Source: Posidonia oceanica
Taxonomy: Eukaryota > Streptophyta > Magnoliopsida > Alismatales > Posidoniaceae
Length of the DNA stretch: 64,000 nucleotides
Assembly: GCA_037176725.1 (NCBI GenBank)
Contig: JAZBRS010000014.1
Span: 78,598,501 to 78,662,500, forward strand
Reading direction: 5' to 3'
In this document: piece after piece, positions 23,701 through 34,596 of the stretch
Position numbering within the stretch: the first letter of the stretch is position 1
Layout: every line of letters starts with the position of its first letter
Notes under the pieces: generated by a model
Told to the model about the DNA's origin: nothing
Database searches by the model: none
What the model saw: only the letters and a program-made list of their open reading frames with translations
Made by a program: the position numbers and the translations under genes

Positions 23701-24927
23701 TGACGTCTTCTCCAGCCTGCTCCAGGCACTGTCTCGACTCCCCGACGCATCCCAGACCTCCGTCTGTCTCCGGTGAACGCCACCGGCAGATCAACGCCTC
23801 TCCAGCAGCCCTCCTCCGCCACCCATGGCCGCTGGTAGCAGCTGCTATAGTGGCCATGGTTGCTGCATTTTCACTGTAGCGTTATTTCCTGTTAACTAGC
23901 TATTTTGCCATAAAATTGCATTTTCGGTCCTTGTTTCCAATTTATTACGTTTAGATCCTGCCCCTGTTAAAAATCCTTTTAATTTCGTATGTTAATCTTA
24001 TAAAATTGCATGAAAAAATCCAAAAATCAATTATTTGCATATTAGTCCTTCAGTAGTTAATCTGATTTAAATGCACATATTTTACCTTGATGTATTGCAT
24101 TTCTAGTCCTTGTTAGTTTTCTGATTTGCAACTTAATCCTCTGATCTGTTAACTTAGGTTTTATTTATCTATTTTTCTTACTGCATTGCATTGTCTTCCC
24201 TCACAGTATCTGATTTTTGCATATAGGTCCTTCATGATGCACAACATGCATTTAAATGCATATTTAGCTTATAAAATTGCACTTCTTACCCTGTATGATT
24301 TGAAAATTGCATATAGGTCCTCTAAATGCTCACAGTATGTATTTAAATGCATAGTTTGCTTATAAAATTGCATTTTTGCCCCCAAACATGTTTGGAAAAT
24401 TGCACATAGGCTCCTATTTGCACTCTGGACTAATCAGACCCCTGTTTTGCTGGAAAATTTGCATTTTAAACCCTGTTGATTTCAAAATTGCATGTCGACT
24501 TACCATTCAATTTCAAAACCTATCCTGATGCATAGCCACCCAGAAACTTTGCATTTTAACCCTGCATTCTTAAAATTGCATTCAAACCCCCATCTTTTTC
24601 AAAATTGCACGTAGGTCCCCTTTTTCTGGAAAGTCATCCCTAAGTCTCTTCTTACATTCTGCACGCATTGCATCCTTGCATCCGGCATCCCTTGCACACA
24701 CTTAAGTATGTCTAACTCCCCTGAATATGGGAGGACCTGTTTTGCACACCCCTTAGGTCCCTTTTGCACTTAGATCTTATCTTCTCCCCTGTTCTGGCCT
24801 CCTACCTTGAAGTCTGGATATCTTCAGATCCGACCGTTGGATCTTCTCAAGTAAGCTGCTAGGACGGCCCCGGCGGAGCGCTCTTCAGCATGGACCAATC
24901 AGATTTCAGATCAGGCTTCAGGTTTCC

Positions 24928-24936
24928 AAGGTAAGT
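24928..24936 (+). promoter_or_regulatory. Candidate 5' splice site in element B LTR
   Basis: AAG|GTAAGT with the intron starting at 24931, conserved in position with A and C. Paired with the acceptor at 28378 it would remove 3448 nt, including the minisatellite, the LTR end and the primer site. Confidence 0.45.
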
Positions 24937-24989
24937 CCTCTTGAACTTCGGCCGCATCTTTTGCATATCATTCGCATTGCATGGCTTTT

Positions 24990-26515
24990 GCGTGCCCGCC
25001 TTTGTTTCTCGCACCGTTTTGCGTGCCGCTTTGTTTCTTGCACTGTTTCGCGTGCTCGCTTTGTTTCTTATACCGTTTTGCATGCCGCCCTGTTTCCTTG
25101 CACCGTTTTGCGTGCCGCCCTGTTTTCCCGCACCATTTTGCGTGCCCGGCTTTGTTTCTCACACCGTTTTGCGTGTCGGTTTGTTTTCTTGCACCGTTTC
25201 ACGTGCCCACTTTGTTTCTTGCACCGTTTTGCGTGTCCGACTTTGTTTCTTGCACCGTTTTGCATGCCGCCCTGTTTCCTTGCACTGTTTTGCGTGCCGT
25301 TTTGTTTTCCCGCACCCTTTTGCGTGCCCGGCTTTGTTTCTCGTACCGTTTTGCGTGCCGCTTTGTTTTCTTACACCGATTCGCGTGCCTGACTTTGTTT
25401 CTCGCACCGTTTTGCATGCCGCTTTGTTTCTTGCACCGTTTTGCATGCCCGACTTTGTTTCTCGCACCGTTTTGCGTGCCAGCTTTGTTTTCATGCACCT
25501 TTTCGCGTGCCGGCTTTGTTTCTTGCACCGTTTTGCGTGCCCGACTTTGTTTCTTGCACCGTTTTGCGTGCCATTTTGTTTTCACTCATCGTTTTGCGTC
25601 CCGCTTTGTTTTCGTGCACCGTTTTGCGTGCCCAGCTTTGTTTCTCTCACCGTTTTGCGTGCCACTATGTTTTCTTGCACCGTTTCACGTGCCGCTTTGT
25701 TTTCTTGCACCGTTTCGCGTGTCGCTTTGTTTTCTTGCACCTTTTCGCGTGCCCGCTTTGTTTCCTTGCACCGTTTCACGTGCCGCTTTGTTTTCTTGCA
25801 CCGTTTCGCGTGCCGCTTTGTTTTCTCGCACCATTTTGCGTGCCAGCTTTGTTTTCTTGCATCGTTTTGCGTGCCGCCTTGTTTTCCTGCATCGTTTTGC
25901 GTTCCGCTTTGTTTTCTGGCACCGTTTTGCGTGCCAACTTTGTTTCCTTGTACCGTTTTGTGTGCCGCCTTGTTTTCCTACACCGTTTTGCGTGCCGCCT
26001 TGTTTCCTTGCATCGTTTTGCGTGTCGTTTTGTTTCTCGCACCGTTTTGCGTGTCGCTCTGTTTTCTCGCACCGTTTCGCGTGCTGCTTTGTTTCTCGCA
26101 CCGTTTTGAGTGCCGCTTTGTTTCCTCGCACCGTTTTGCGTGCCAGCTTTGTTTTCCTGCACCATTTTGCGTGCCGCCTTGTTTTCTTACACCGTTTTGC
26201 GGGCCGTTTTGTTTTCTCACACCGTTTTGCGTGCCGCTTTGTTTCCTACACCGTTTTGCATGCCTGGCTCGTTTTTTGCACCGTTTTGCGTGCCTAGCTT
26301 GTCTCTTGCACCGTTTTGCATGTCTCGCTTGTTTCTCGCACCGTTCTGCATGCCGACTTTGTTTTTCGCACTGTTTTATGTCCTTGCCTTGTTTTTCGCA
26401 TTGTTTTACGTTCTTGCTTCGTTTCTCACATCGTTTTGCGCATCGACCTCGATTCTTGTATCGTTTTGCGTATCGACTTCCCCTCTCGCACCGTTTTGCG
26501 TGTTTTACGTTGTTT
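24990..26515 (+). repeat. LTR minisatellite array of element B (about 1.5 kb)
   Basis: Units of about 30-32 bp, CACCGTTTTGCGTGCC followed by CGCTTTGTTTTCTTG or GACTTTGTTTCTCG; the spacer differs from the C/LTR1 arrays. Frames of 547 and 438 codons stay open on the plus strand and several on the minus strand; the translations are Phe/Cys/Arg/Ala-rich repeats with no recognisable fold, so I do not call them genes. Confidence 0.9.
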
Positions 26516-27213
26516 TCTCTTGCGTGTCGCCTGTATTGCCTGTTTTCACCGATGTTTTGTTTTATCGCCTGCATTTGCATATAGGGTAGTGATGCTTACT
26601 GCCTGAAGTTCTCACGAGCCAGGTTTCGCCCGATTCGGAACACAGACAGCGTTGCTGAGCGCTTAAATTGCACGTTTACTTTCCTGCATTGCATTCCCTC
26701 ACCTAGAGCACACCTTTGAGCATTTAGATAGGCATTCATTGGCACTTAGGCATTCAGAGTCTGCATTTCCCTGCGTATGCGAGCGTAAGCCTAGAAAGAC
26801 CGATTCTCGGGCGTGTCGGGGGTGCCTAACACCTTCCCCGCACGTAACAGGAGTCCTTGCCCTCTCTCTTGGCCCATAATGACCATATCGCCCTTATCCT
26901 AGGCATGAGTCACATCATTTGCATTCTTTTGCATCTCATTTCTCCTGCATTACTCTGCATTGCATCTTTTGCTTGGTTTTGCATGATTATTCACGCATTT
27001 CCCCGATTTTCCTTGTCTCCCGATCTAATAGACTTGGTGGCGACTCCGATTTTGTCTTATCTTCTTCTTTTCTTCCCCCCTTTTCCTTTTTTAAATGTTT
27101 TCGAGTTAAGTCTTCCTTCTCGGACATAGCCGCTAATAGTGAGCCTGACTCTGATCGGTGCACACGAGCTTTGGTAATGTGCATGGACGATTTGAACACC
27201 GGGATTACTACAG

Positions 27214-27230
27214 TGGCGACTCCGCTGGGA
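27214..27230 (+). promoter_or_regulatory. Primer-binding site of element B
   Basis: TGGCGACTCCGCTGGGA starts one base after the LTR end. It shares its first 16 bases with the site of element C. Complementary to a tRNA 3' end; tRNA-Arg is the primer reported for Ogre/Tat elements. Confidence 0.82.
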
Positions 27231-28558
27231 AAGCTAGACTCCGGCTTTCGCTTGTGGCTTTGGCTCGCTCGCATTCTGTTTGGGATTTGCCTCCTTTGTT
27301 CGCCTTTGTGTTTCCTTTGCCTGTTTTGCTCGTTTTTCTGTGCGAACTCCTAGCAAGTCGCCTCGTGGTTACTTTGCTTAGGCTTTGCCCCCCCTCGGCT
27401 GCTCTTGCCTTGGTTTTTTTGCTCTATCTTGCTCTATTTTGGCTAATTTGCTTGTTTACTTGCCTATTTCCTTGCTTCTGCTCTTATTCGCTTTACAGCT
27501 TACTTGTCTTTACTTTCTTTATCCTGCTTACTTGTTATCGCTTTACTTCTTGTACAATGCATGTCTACATACTTGTTTGGCAACAATGCATGTTTTTTGA
27601 TTGATGAATGCTTTCTTCTACACGTTTGCTATGTCACTACACACGCACATGCTCTGTATATATGCCTTTTGACATGACGAATGCTTTCCCTTCACTATCA
27701 TGCTCACGAACACTCGCACATGCCATGCACTTGCCTTTTGCTCTGTTGTATGTTGTTGCCTGCCATGTTTGGTTGATTTTCTTCCCTTTCGCACATGCCA
27801 TGCCTAGGATAGTAGAGACTGATTGCTTTTTCCTGTGGTTAATTAAAAATAGCAAGTAAAAACAAGATCTAGGGTTAACTAGAGCCATCAACACACTTGC
27901 ACCCCCTGGAGTTAACAAAATACGCAAGATAAAAGACTTTAATCATTTGCATGTAGCATCATGTAGGGCATGCATCTTCTCATCTGAGTCCACCTATCAG
28001 TCTGTGAAGGATGGTTCCGGTCTCTCACTCCGATGCTTTGGCATGGTGTGAGTCGGTCGGTCTGTCCCCCCTTGTCGGGGGTCGTGGCGGTGCTAGTGGA
28101 GGGTACTTCCTACGCTTAGGCGAGGTTGAGGCCACCAACGCACCACCCTGTTATTACCTGAGCTTTGGGCCGGGAGTTAGACAGGGGATCTACTTTTCTG
28201 ACCTGAGTCAGTGACCCGAACACTTGTGGATATCTGGAGTAGACAACCTGCTAGGAAACACTAGATTGGTGAGAGAGAGAGCATGCTAGAGAGCATACAT
28301 GTCATTTATGCCATGACTTAGTGCATTTGCATTTCCTTTTTGTTCCTAATCCCGGTTTTCTCTTTGTGTCCTTAGCAGAGTTCAGTAAGCGATCTCCTTA
28401 GCTGGAACTCGGGTTCCTCCCCTTGCTGACACCTCTGTTGGGACACCTGTGCACGACCGTCTCCTTCTGAGCTACTCGCCTTCGCGAGCATAGCTCCTCG
28501 TAGAGTCCGTCCGTTTTCCGCTCGTCGCAGCCCCATTTTGACTCACTCTCGGTCAGCA
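27231..28558 (+). other. Element B 5' leader with candidate 3' splice site
   Basis: No coding sequence. Conserved with A and C in the block around GGCATGGTGTGAGTCGGTCG (28035-28200). Near its end a pyrimidine-rich tract leads to TTAGCAG|AGTTCAG, with the candidate acceptor after 28378 (28375 is an alternative). An internal part resembles the LTR's own T-rich sequence. Confidence 0.7.
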
Positions 28559-30486
28559 ATGGCCCAGCACACCGTCGAACCCCCCTTACCCTTGCCTCGG
28601 AGGTGGTTTCCGCTCCAGCCCCTCCGACTCCTGTTTCTAACCCCTCTGTGCCCCCTCCGACGTCAGGATTTCCTCCTCTGTCGTCTGGGGCACCCCAGTT
28701 TGCTGTGGGACAGTGGCAGACGCTCGCTCCTCCTGATCCAGTCGCCGAGTCCATCTTGATGGCCACTTCTCGTGTTCTGGAGGCGCCTCTGACCCCACTT
28801 TCTCAGGGATTTGTCGCTTTTGACACCCCTTCTGCTACTGCAGCGACTCTCGCCCTTGGACTCCAATCTCCTGGACAGTCCGGATCTCTTGGCTCTGGCC
28901 CCTCGCCGGCACTGCAATTCAGTGTTCCCACCGATGGGACACCTGAAGAACAGTACCAGCATCTGATGGACACTATCCAGCGGCTGCAGGGTATGGCTCT
29001 ATCAGTCCGTCCTTCTTCCCTTCCTGTTGGTCCTGAGGTTCCTGTGCGGCCTGCTCTCGCACATCATGCATTGCACTCTACACTTCCACCTAGACCGTCG
29101 TCTCAACTGCTCACAGTTCCGACGATGGGGGCACGTATCCCGCCTCTTGCATCTGCACCGCACCCCACACAGCATGCACCTCCGCCACCTGGTGGCCAGT
29201 CATTCGGACTGGTGGGAGCACAGTATCTCGCAGGCCCGCCCCCCGGCACCGCACCGGTGCGCCCGCTGTTGCTCCAGCATTTTGCACCCACCGCACAGCA
29301 TACCATCTATCCTCCTCCTTTGCATCAGGTTCAGAATTCCACATGCATCTCCTCTTGCACTCCACCACAGCACGGGTATGCCGGCCATCACCTTGCGTCA
29401 CCAGGCGATGTGATGGTAGATCCGGAGGAGCACCTTGGTGCGACCCAATCGGCATACGTGGTCCCTGCCCCTGCTGCCCCATCACCTGTGGCAGCCATTC
29501 TAGACCCCATCAACAACAGGATGGATGTTCTGGAGAAAGCACTGTGCCCAGTGCAGGGTACGGACCACCAGACCTACCAGTTCCGAGACCTCTGCTGTTT
29601 CCCAAAGGCTGTACTCCCTCCAAAGTTCAAAATCCCAGACTTTGAGAAGTATGATGGTAGGGGCTGCCCCATAGCCCATCTGAAGGCGTACTGCGGTGAT
29701 CTCGCCCAGCTCCAGGCTGACGAGAGGTTGCTGATCCACCTGTTCCAAAAGAGTTTGTCCGGTCCGGCCCTCAAGTGGTTCACCTCACTTGACATGGCAA
29801 CAATCAAGACATGGAACGACCTAAGCCAGGCGTTCTTAGAGCAGTATTCCTTCAACCTCGATCTGGTCCCAAAGCGCGCAGACCTAATCGCAACCTTGTA
29901 GAATCCGGGCGAGCCGTTTGGGGAGTACGTCGGCCGCTGGTGTGCCCTTGCCTCTCAAGTTCGAGATAGGCCCTCTGACGAGGAGTCTATCGAGATCATT
30001 ATAAAAGGGGCACAGCCGTCCACCGGAGCTTTGCTTAGCATCCAACCTGTCACAACCTTCACGGCATTGATCCTAGCTGGCACTCGCGTAGAGAGTTCAT
30101 TGTGGAGTGGCAACTTCCCCGCACTCTCTGTGCTTGCCAGGCAGGCCCCCGCCAGCAGTAACAGTAGCCACAGCAATGCCATCAACAACAACAACGGCAT
30201 CAACCACAATCGTCCCAAGAGAAAAGATCTGCCGAAACCCATTGTTGCGTACGTCGACTCCCCTGCTGCGCCTGTTCATCTAGCGTCCCGGCCTGCCCCT
30301 CCTCAGATCTATTACGCACCTGCACCTAAGACACACCCCACCCCACAAATCACTACCACCGCTTGACCGGTCTATCCTGCCACACCGATTCAGCAAGGAC
30401 AATTCCAGAGGCCGAGACGGCCACCCGTTGAGAAGCGGAAGTTTGCCCCACTGGTAGAACCGCTCACCGCCGTCCTCCCGAAGGTT
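28559..30486 (+). pseudogene. Element B gag, N-terminal and capsid part, broken
   Basis: Gag forms the virus-like particle and packages the RNA. ATG 28559 lies in the conserved GGTCAGCAATGGCC context. A six-C run (28580-28585) follows; compared with C one base is missing about here, so the frame moves to the one open at 28603-29901. The retrotransposon gag domain lies at about 29640-30050: YDGRGCPIAHLKAYCGDLAQ, LIHLFQKSLSGPALKWF, NDLSQAFLEQYSFNLDL. TAG at 29899-29901 replaces CAG, and TGA at 30364-30366 replaces CGA. An Asn/Ser-rich run and a basic patch (NRPKRKD) follow the capsid domain. Confidence 0.85.
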
Positions 30487-33138
30487 GTGTCACTCCTGAA
30501 GTTTCCGGAGGTTTGCCCGCCACCAAACCCACTACCGCATTGGTTTAAGGTGAGCCTTTTCTGCGATTTTCATCGAAGCGTCGGGCATTCGACTGATAAT
30601 TGCTTCAATCTCCGGAACGCTATCCAGGATTTGATCGAATCGGGAACGATTGTAATCGACACGCACGAGGCATCCACTTCTACACCATCTCATGCACCTG
30701 CATCAGCATCTACCCCAGCTAATATTGTTCGCCAGCCCCTGCCGAAGCACTCCTATTCAGGAGGCGCAGGGACCTCAGGAATCCACTCCTTATTTCCTTC
30801 TGGATCTCCCACATCTGTGGTAGATCCTTCCGAGCTTATCCATGATATTTCTACTCCCTTTCCAGTCTCTCTTTATCTTGCAGCTGTCGCCGGTTCCGAG
30901 TCGGGCGTTCAAATGATCCGACCGCGCACCAGGCCGGAGCGTTCTTCTGCACCAACCACCATGCTTTCCCGGGCCCAAGCCCCAGTACACCTGCTAGGTA
31001 ACCCGCAGCCAGTATCCCCAATACATTTCCTAGCCATACCTCAGCCAGGGTCTCCTGTGCACCTGTTAGCAAGACCTCAATCCCCACCTCGTTTGCCTTC
31101 CCAGCAATCCTCTCATCCATGCCTTCCTCAACCAATAGGCACCCTTGTAGCCCTTCTCGTGCTCGCTGCACGTGCTCCCGTGGTTATTAACCTAACCCGG
31201 GATACCCATCGTGTACCTTACAGCACTGCCACAGAAATGTGTGCGGAAGTGATGCGATCGGGAAGGGTCTACAAACCCCCAGCACCAGTGGCTAGACCTA
31301 GTCATCCAGAACCTGCAACACCTCTTCCCTTAGTCCAGCCTACAACCCTACCACCTCCAGGCCAACCCCTTGAATCCACCATAGCTGAACCTGCCCCCAA
31401 GGCCACACTCCCTGCCACCAAGAAGGGCCAGCCCAAGGCCGACAATACTTCCCAACTCAAAAAGGTTAAAGCCGACATATCCATTTGGGACCTGATACAT
31501 ACCTCTGCTGAACACCGCGAGGCTTTCCTTCGCGTGTTCCAAGCCGCTCGTGTGTCCCAAACCATAGAACCTGCCGCCTTGGAAAGCATGGTCGGAATGA
31601 TCGCGGAACCCCAGGTCATCACTTTCACGAGTGATGAGTTGCCTCCAGCGGGAATTAATCATAACCAACCCTTGTTCGTCACGATACAATTCAAGAACTT
31701 TCGCATTCCCCTTGCGTTGATCGATAATGGGTCAAGCCTTAACGTCTGTCCCTTGCGAACAGCAACTAAGCTCGGATTCAAGGCCGAGGACATTACTCCG
31801 GCTGTAAAGGGAATGATAGCTTTTGATAATACCCACCATGACGCTCTCGGGATTCTGATTATTCCTCATATCATTGGTCCGGTCACATTCGAGGTGGAAT
31901 TCTACGTCGTCGACTTGGAGCCTAACTTCAACTTTCTGCTTGGGCGCCCTTGGCTCCACAAGCATCAGGTTATCCCCTCGACCCTCCATCGCATGATCAA
32001 GTTCCGCCGAGGTGACGATGTCATCGTTGTCATGGCAGAGAATTTTGAGAAGGAGCGGATCGAGGCGATCTCCTCTGTCTCTTCGCGGACTGTCCCTTTT
32101 GACCCTGAACTCTCGAACGCTTTATACCGTGTTAATCGGTGCGAGCCGGTTAACTTTTTATCAGATCTTGAACGTGTCAACTCCTTGGCCGTTCACAACA
32201 ACCCTTTTCAGATGGTCGAAAACGTCTGTCACAGGTGGGGCTACGTCAAGGGGACGCCGCTTGGGCGATACGGCCAGGGAATCGCTGAACCGATCGTGGC
32301 GGAAGAACGAAGAGACAATGAGGGTCTAGGATACGACCCTCACGCTGATGAAGGCAAACGCCCGCAAGCGAAGAGTCAACGAATGATCATACCCCGGAAC
32401 CTCACCAACTTCGCAAGTGCGGGTATCCTGGGTTCAAGCGCCATTCAAGCCGTAGCGCCGTCGGAACCATGCCAAAGCTCTCCGTCACCGGAAGAGGACT
32501 GGGTCTGCGTTGAGGACTACTACTCGGATGAGGAACAGTCTAGCACAGCAGGGGCAGTTCAGACCTGCAGCGAAAGCCAGCCCAACTCAGTAGCACCTCG
32601 GTCGATTTGTCTGGCCCTTCCTTCCACAGATCATAAAGCAGCAAATTTGGCAGAACCTTTGGCAGATTTGACAGTCTCTGATCTTCCTGCAGTCTTGTCA
32701 GCATCACCAGTACCAACTCAGGCGCAGTCAGTCAGTCCGCCCGCAACTGCTGTCGCATCGGTACAACTGTCACCCTCTCAGGAGGGTCAATCACTGAGTC
32801 CAGTCAGTAGCGTGACTCAGCCCTTTTCAGTAACCACATCTCAAGCAATGCAGCCGGCTCAGCCAGCCACGCATTCTCCTGCCGCAGAACAGCAACTCTC
32901 ATGGCAGGACCCCATGGCGTCAGAGGCCGCACTCTCACCATCATCACCAGTCGTAGAGGACCAGCCGAGCACCACAGTCTCCCGGCCCTTGAGCCTTCAG
33001 AAGAGCACCTCTACCTACCCTCTGACTGCGACAGTAACCCTGGCAGCGTACCCATCTGTGGCCCCCTTGACTAGCCTGTCTGGATCTCCCTTGCCGAGGC
33101 CATCGCTATTAGGCGCGCCCGTGAGTCAAACCACGTAA
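30487..33138 (+). CDS. Element B gag C-terminus, aspartic protease and G-patch-like segment (open fragment)
   Basis: This 883-codon open stretch is the best-preserved piece of the gag-protease region in the window. In order: zinc-knuckle-like C-x2-H-x4-H-x4-C (30562-30603), Pro/Ser-rich tail, a conserved segment with ISIWDLIHTSAEHREAFLRV, the aspartic protease with LALIDNGSSLNVCPLRTATK (catalytic Asp present) and FNFLLGRPWLHKH, the G-patch-like VCHRWGYVKGTPLGRYGQGI followed by NEGLGYDPH, and a disordered linker with EDYYSDEEQS. It is not a free gene: the first Met is internal, the upstream frame has stops, and it ends at TAA (33136-33138) where C has CAA. No separate promoter is visible. Confidence 0.82.
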   Translation: MSLLKFPEVCPPPNPLPHWFKVSLFCDFHRSVGHSTDNCFNLRNAIQDLIESGTIVIDTHEASTSTPSHAPASASTPANIVRQPLPKHSYSGGAGTSGIHSLFPSGSPTSVVDPSELIHDISTPFPVSLYLAAVAGSESGVQMIRPRTRPERSSAPTTMLSRAQAPVHLLGNPQPVSPIHFLAIPQPGSPVHLLARPQSPPRLPSQQSSHPCLPQPIGTLVALLVLAARAPVVINLTRDTHRVPYSTATEMCAEVMRSGRVYKPPAPVARPSHPEPATPLPLVQPTTLPPPGQPLESTIAEPAPKATLPATKKGQPKADNTSQLKKVKADISIWDLIHTSAEHREAFLRVFQAARVSQTIEPAALESMVGMIAEPQVITFTSDELPPAGINHNQPLFVTIQFKNFRIPLALIDNGSSLNVCPLRTATKLGFKAEDITPAVKGMIAFDNTHHDALGILIIPHIIGPVTFEVEFYVVDLEPNFNFLLGRPWLHKHQVIPSTLHRMIKFRRGDDVIVVMAENFEKERIEAISSVSSRTVPFDPELSNALYRVNRCEPVNFLSDLERVNSLAVHNNPFQMVENVCHRWGYVKGTPLGRYGQGIAEPIVAEERRDNEGLGYDPHADEGKRPQAKSQRMIIPRNLTNFASAGILGSSAIQAVAPSEPCQSSPSPEEDWVCVEDYYSDEEQSSTAGAVQTCSESQPNSVAPRSICLALPSTDHKAANLAEPLADLTVSDLPAVLSASPVPTQAQSVSPPATAVASVQLSPSQEGQSLSPVSSVTQPFSVTTSQAMQPAQPATHSPAAEQQLSWQDPMASEAALSPSSPVVEDQPSTTVSRPLSLQKSTSTYPLTATVTLAAYPSVAPLTSLSGSPLPRPSLLGAPVSQTT

Positions 33139-34596
33139 ATACCAGGAACAGCAATCCATCTTGCAGCCGAGCCAGTGCCACAGGCCCCCGGCGCCTACTA
33201 CGTCGACTCACCCTCAGATGAGGAGGAAGGAGGGGCGATAGAAGCCCAGGTTGATTCATGGATGTCTGATTTGGAGCTACTTTACCAAGAACAGCTCGAA
33301 TCCATAGCAGAAGACCTGACACATCACCAAGCCGCAGAAAGGAAAGGAAAAGCCATGGTTACGGATCCTCCTCTGCGAGAGGACCACACCCCCATCATGG
33401 CCCTGGAAGAAAACTCAGTAATACCGAACTCCCCTAGACCAGACGAGCTTATTACCCTTCAACCAGAAGGAGGGTCTAGGTGGCTCGTGCAGCACATGCC
33501 TCACTTGGGCAAGATAGCAAGTGGCAGTATCCAGATCAGCCGCCAGTCCAACATGCCCTCCACAAGCATATTAGCAGACTCAGAGGAGGAAGCACCAGCA
33601 GATCACACAACAGCAGTAACAGAACAGAGAGCAGAATCAGTAACAGAATTGTCAGTAGTCTCAGTAGCAGGGTCATCAGCAGTATCGGTCGCAGAATCGG
33701 CAAGGCCTTCAGTAGTATCAGCAAAGCATGCAGCAATATCATCAGCAGCAGAACAGACAGGGGAAGTCACCAGGACAGAGGTCGCGCATCGGGGATACAG
33801 AAACACTCGAGTAGGCGTGACCATCCTGAGGCGTCACCAGGGCCAAGAAGCAGAACATCCACACTCCTTCGACGTAACAGACCCCACATTCGAAAAGGAG
33901 ATCCTCTCGGAACTTGTTGCATACGGAGAAGAAGACAATACAGGCGAGGATGAGAATGATGACCCATCGCCTAAGTTCCGGCCCTATGACGATGATCCAG
34001 AAGGTCCCAACCTGCATGTTGAGGAAGAAACAGAGGTTGTTAACCTCGGCACAGCCGAAGAAACCAAAGAAGTTCGCATCAGTGCCCTACTGTCGCCCCA
34101 AGCCAGAATAGAGTTCATTGCGTTCCTAAAAGAGTATGCAGATGTCTTTGCCTGGACTTATGAAGACATGGTTGGCCTTGATGTTGAAATAGTGGTCCAT
34201 AACTTGCCCTTGAAGCCAGATGCCAAGCCAGTAAAGCAGAAGCTGAGAAGGTGGCGACCACAGTGGCTGCTCATGATCAAGGAAGAGATAATGAAGCAGC
34301 TCGATGTCAACTTTCTGAAGGTCGTCCTTTACCCTGAATGGCTTGCGAACATCGTGCCAGTGCCCAAGAAAGATGGCCGGATCCGGATATGTATCGACTA
34401 CAGGGACCTGAACAAGGCGAGCCCCAAGGATGATTTCCCATTGCCTCACATTGACGTCCTAGTCGACAACATTGCGGGCCACAAGATGCTATCCTTTATG
34501 GACAGCTTCTCCGGCTATAATCAGATCAAGATGGCAGAAGAAGACATGGAAAAGACCTCATTCATCACCCCCTAGGGGGGTCTTCTGTTATCAAGT
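33139..34596 (+). pseudogene. Element B linker and N-terminal half of reverse transcriptase, cut by element C
   Basis: The open stretch 33175-34575 starts in the linker (PSDEEEGGAIEAQ, LELLYQEQL), passes an acidic segment (EEDNTGEDENDDPSPK) and gives RT motifs NFLKVVLYPEWLANIVPVP, RICIDYRDLNKASPKDDFPL and MLSFMDSFSGYNQIKM. It ends at TAG (34573-34575), which replaces the Trp TGG of the FITPWGVFCYQV motif. Coding homology continues to 34596, where element C begins; the second half resumes at 61507. Confidence 0.88.
34592..34596. repeat. Left target-site duplication of element C (CAAGT)
   Basis: CAAGT directly before TGTTGACACC; the same five bases directly follow the 3' LTR at 61507-61511. 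In the uninterrupted RT of C these bases occur once (CAGGT), so the duplication came from the insertion. Confidence 0.95.

Larger units (their letters stand above)
20715..27212 (+). mobile_element. 5' LTR of element B (6498 bp)
   Basis: Starts TGTTGACACC and ends ACTACA, one base before the primer site. Order: pyrimidine-rich start, CT-rich microsatellite (about 21150-21210), AT-rich A/C-biased stretch (21430-22170), CT-rich run (22200-22450), GC-rich part (22300-23830), inverted repeats at 23823-23880, degenerate TTGCAT/AGGTCC motifs (23920-24650), candidate donor 24931, minisatellite, conserved block (26780-26880) and a PBS-like motif (27038-27048). Its start is closer to A than to C. The other LTR is outside the window, so it cannot be dated. 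Confidence 0.92.

Noticed and set aside
24941..26584. Long open frame (547 codons) in the LTR of B, and similar ones at 421-1689, 38946-39821, 59677-60888
   Set aside because: They follow a 30-bp repeat without stops, are open in several frames and on both strands, and translate to Phe/Cys/Arg-rich repeats; not conserved as protein.
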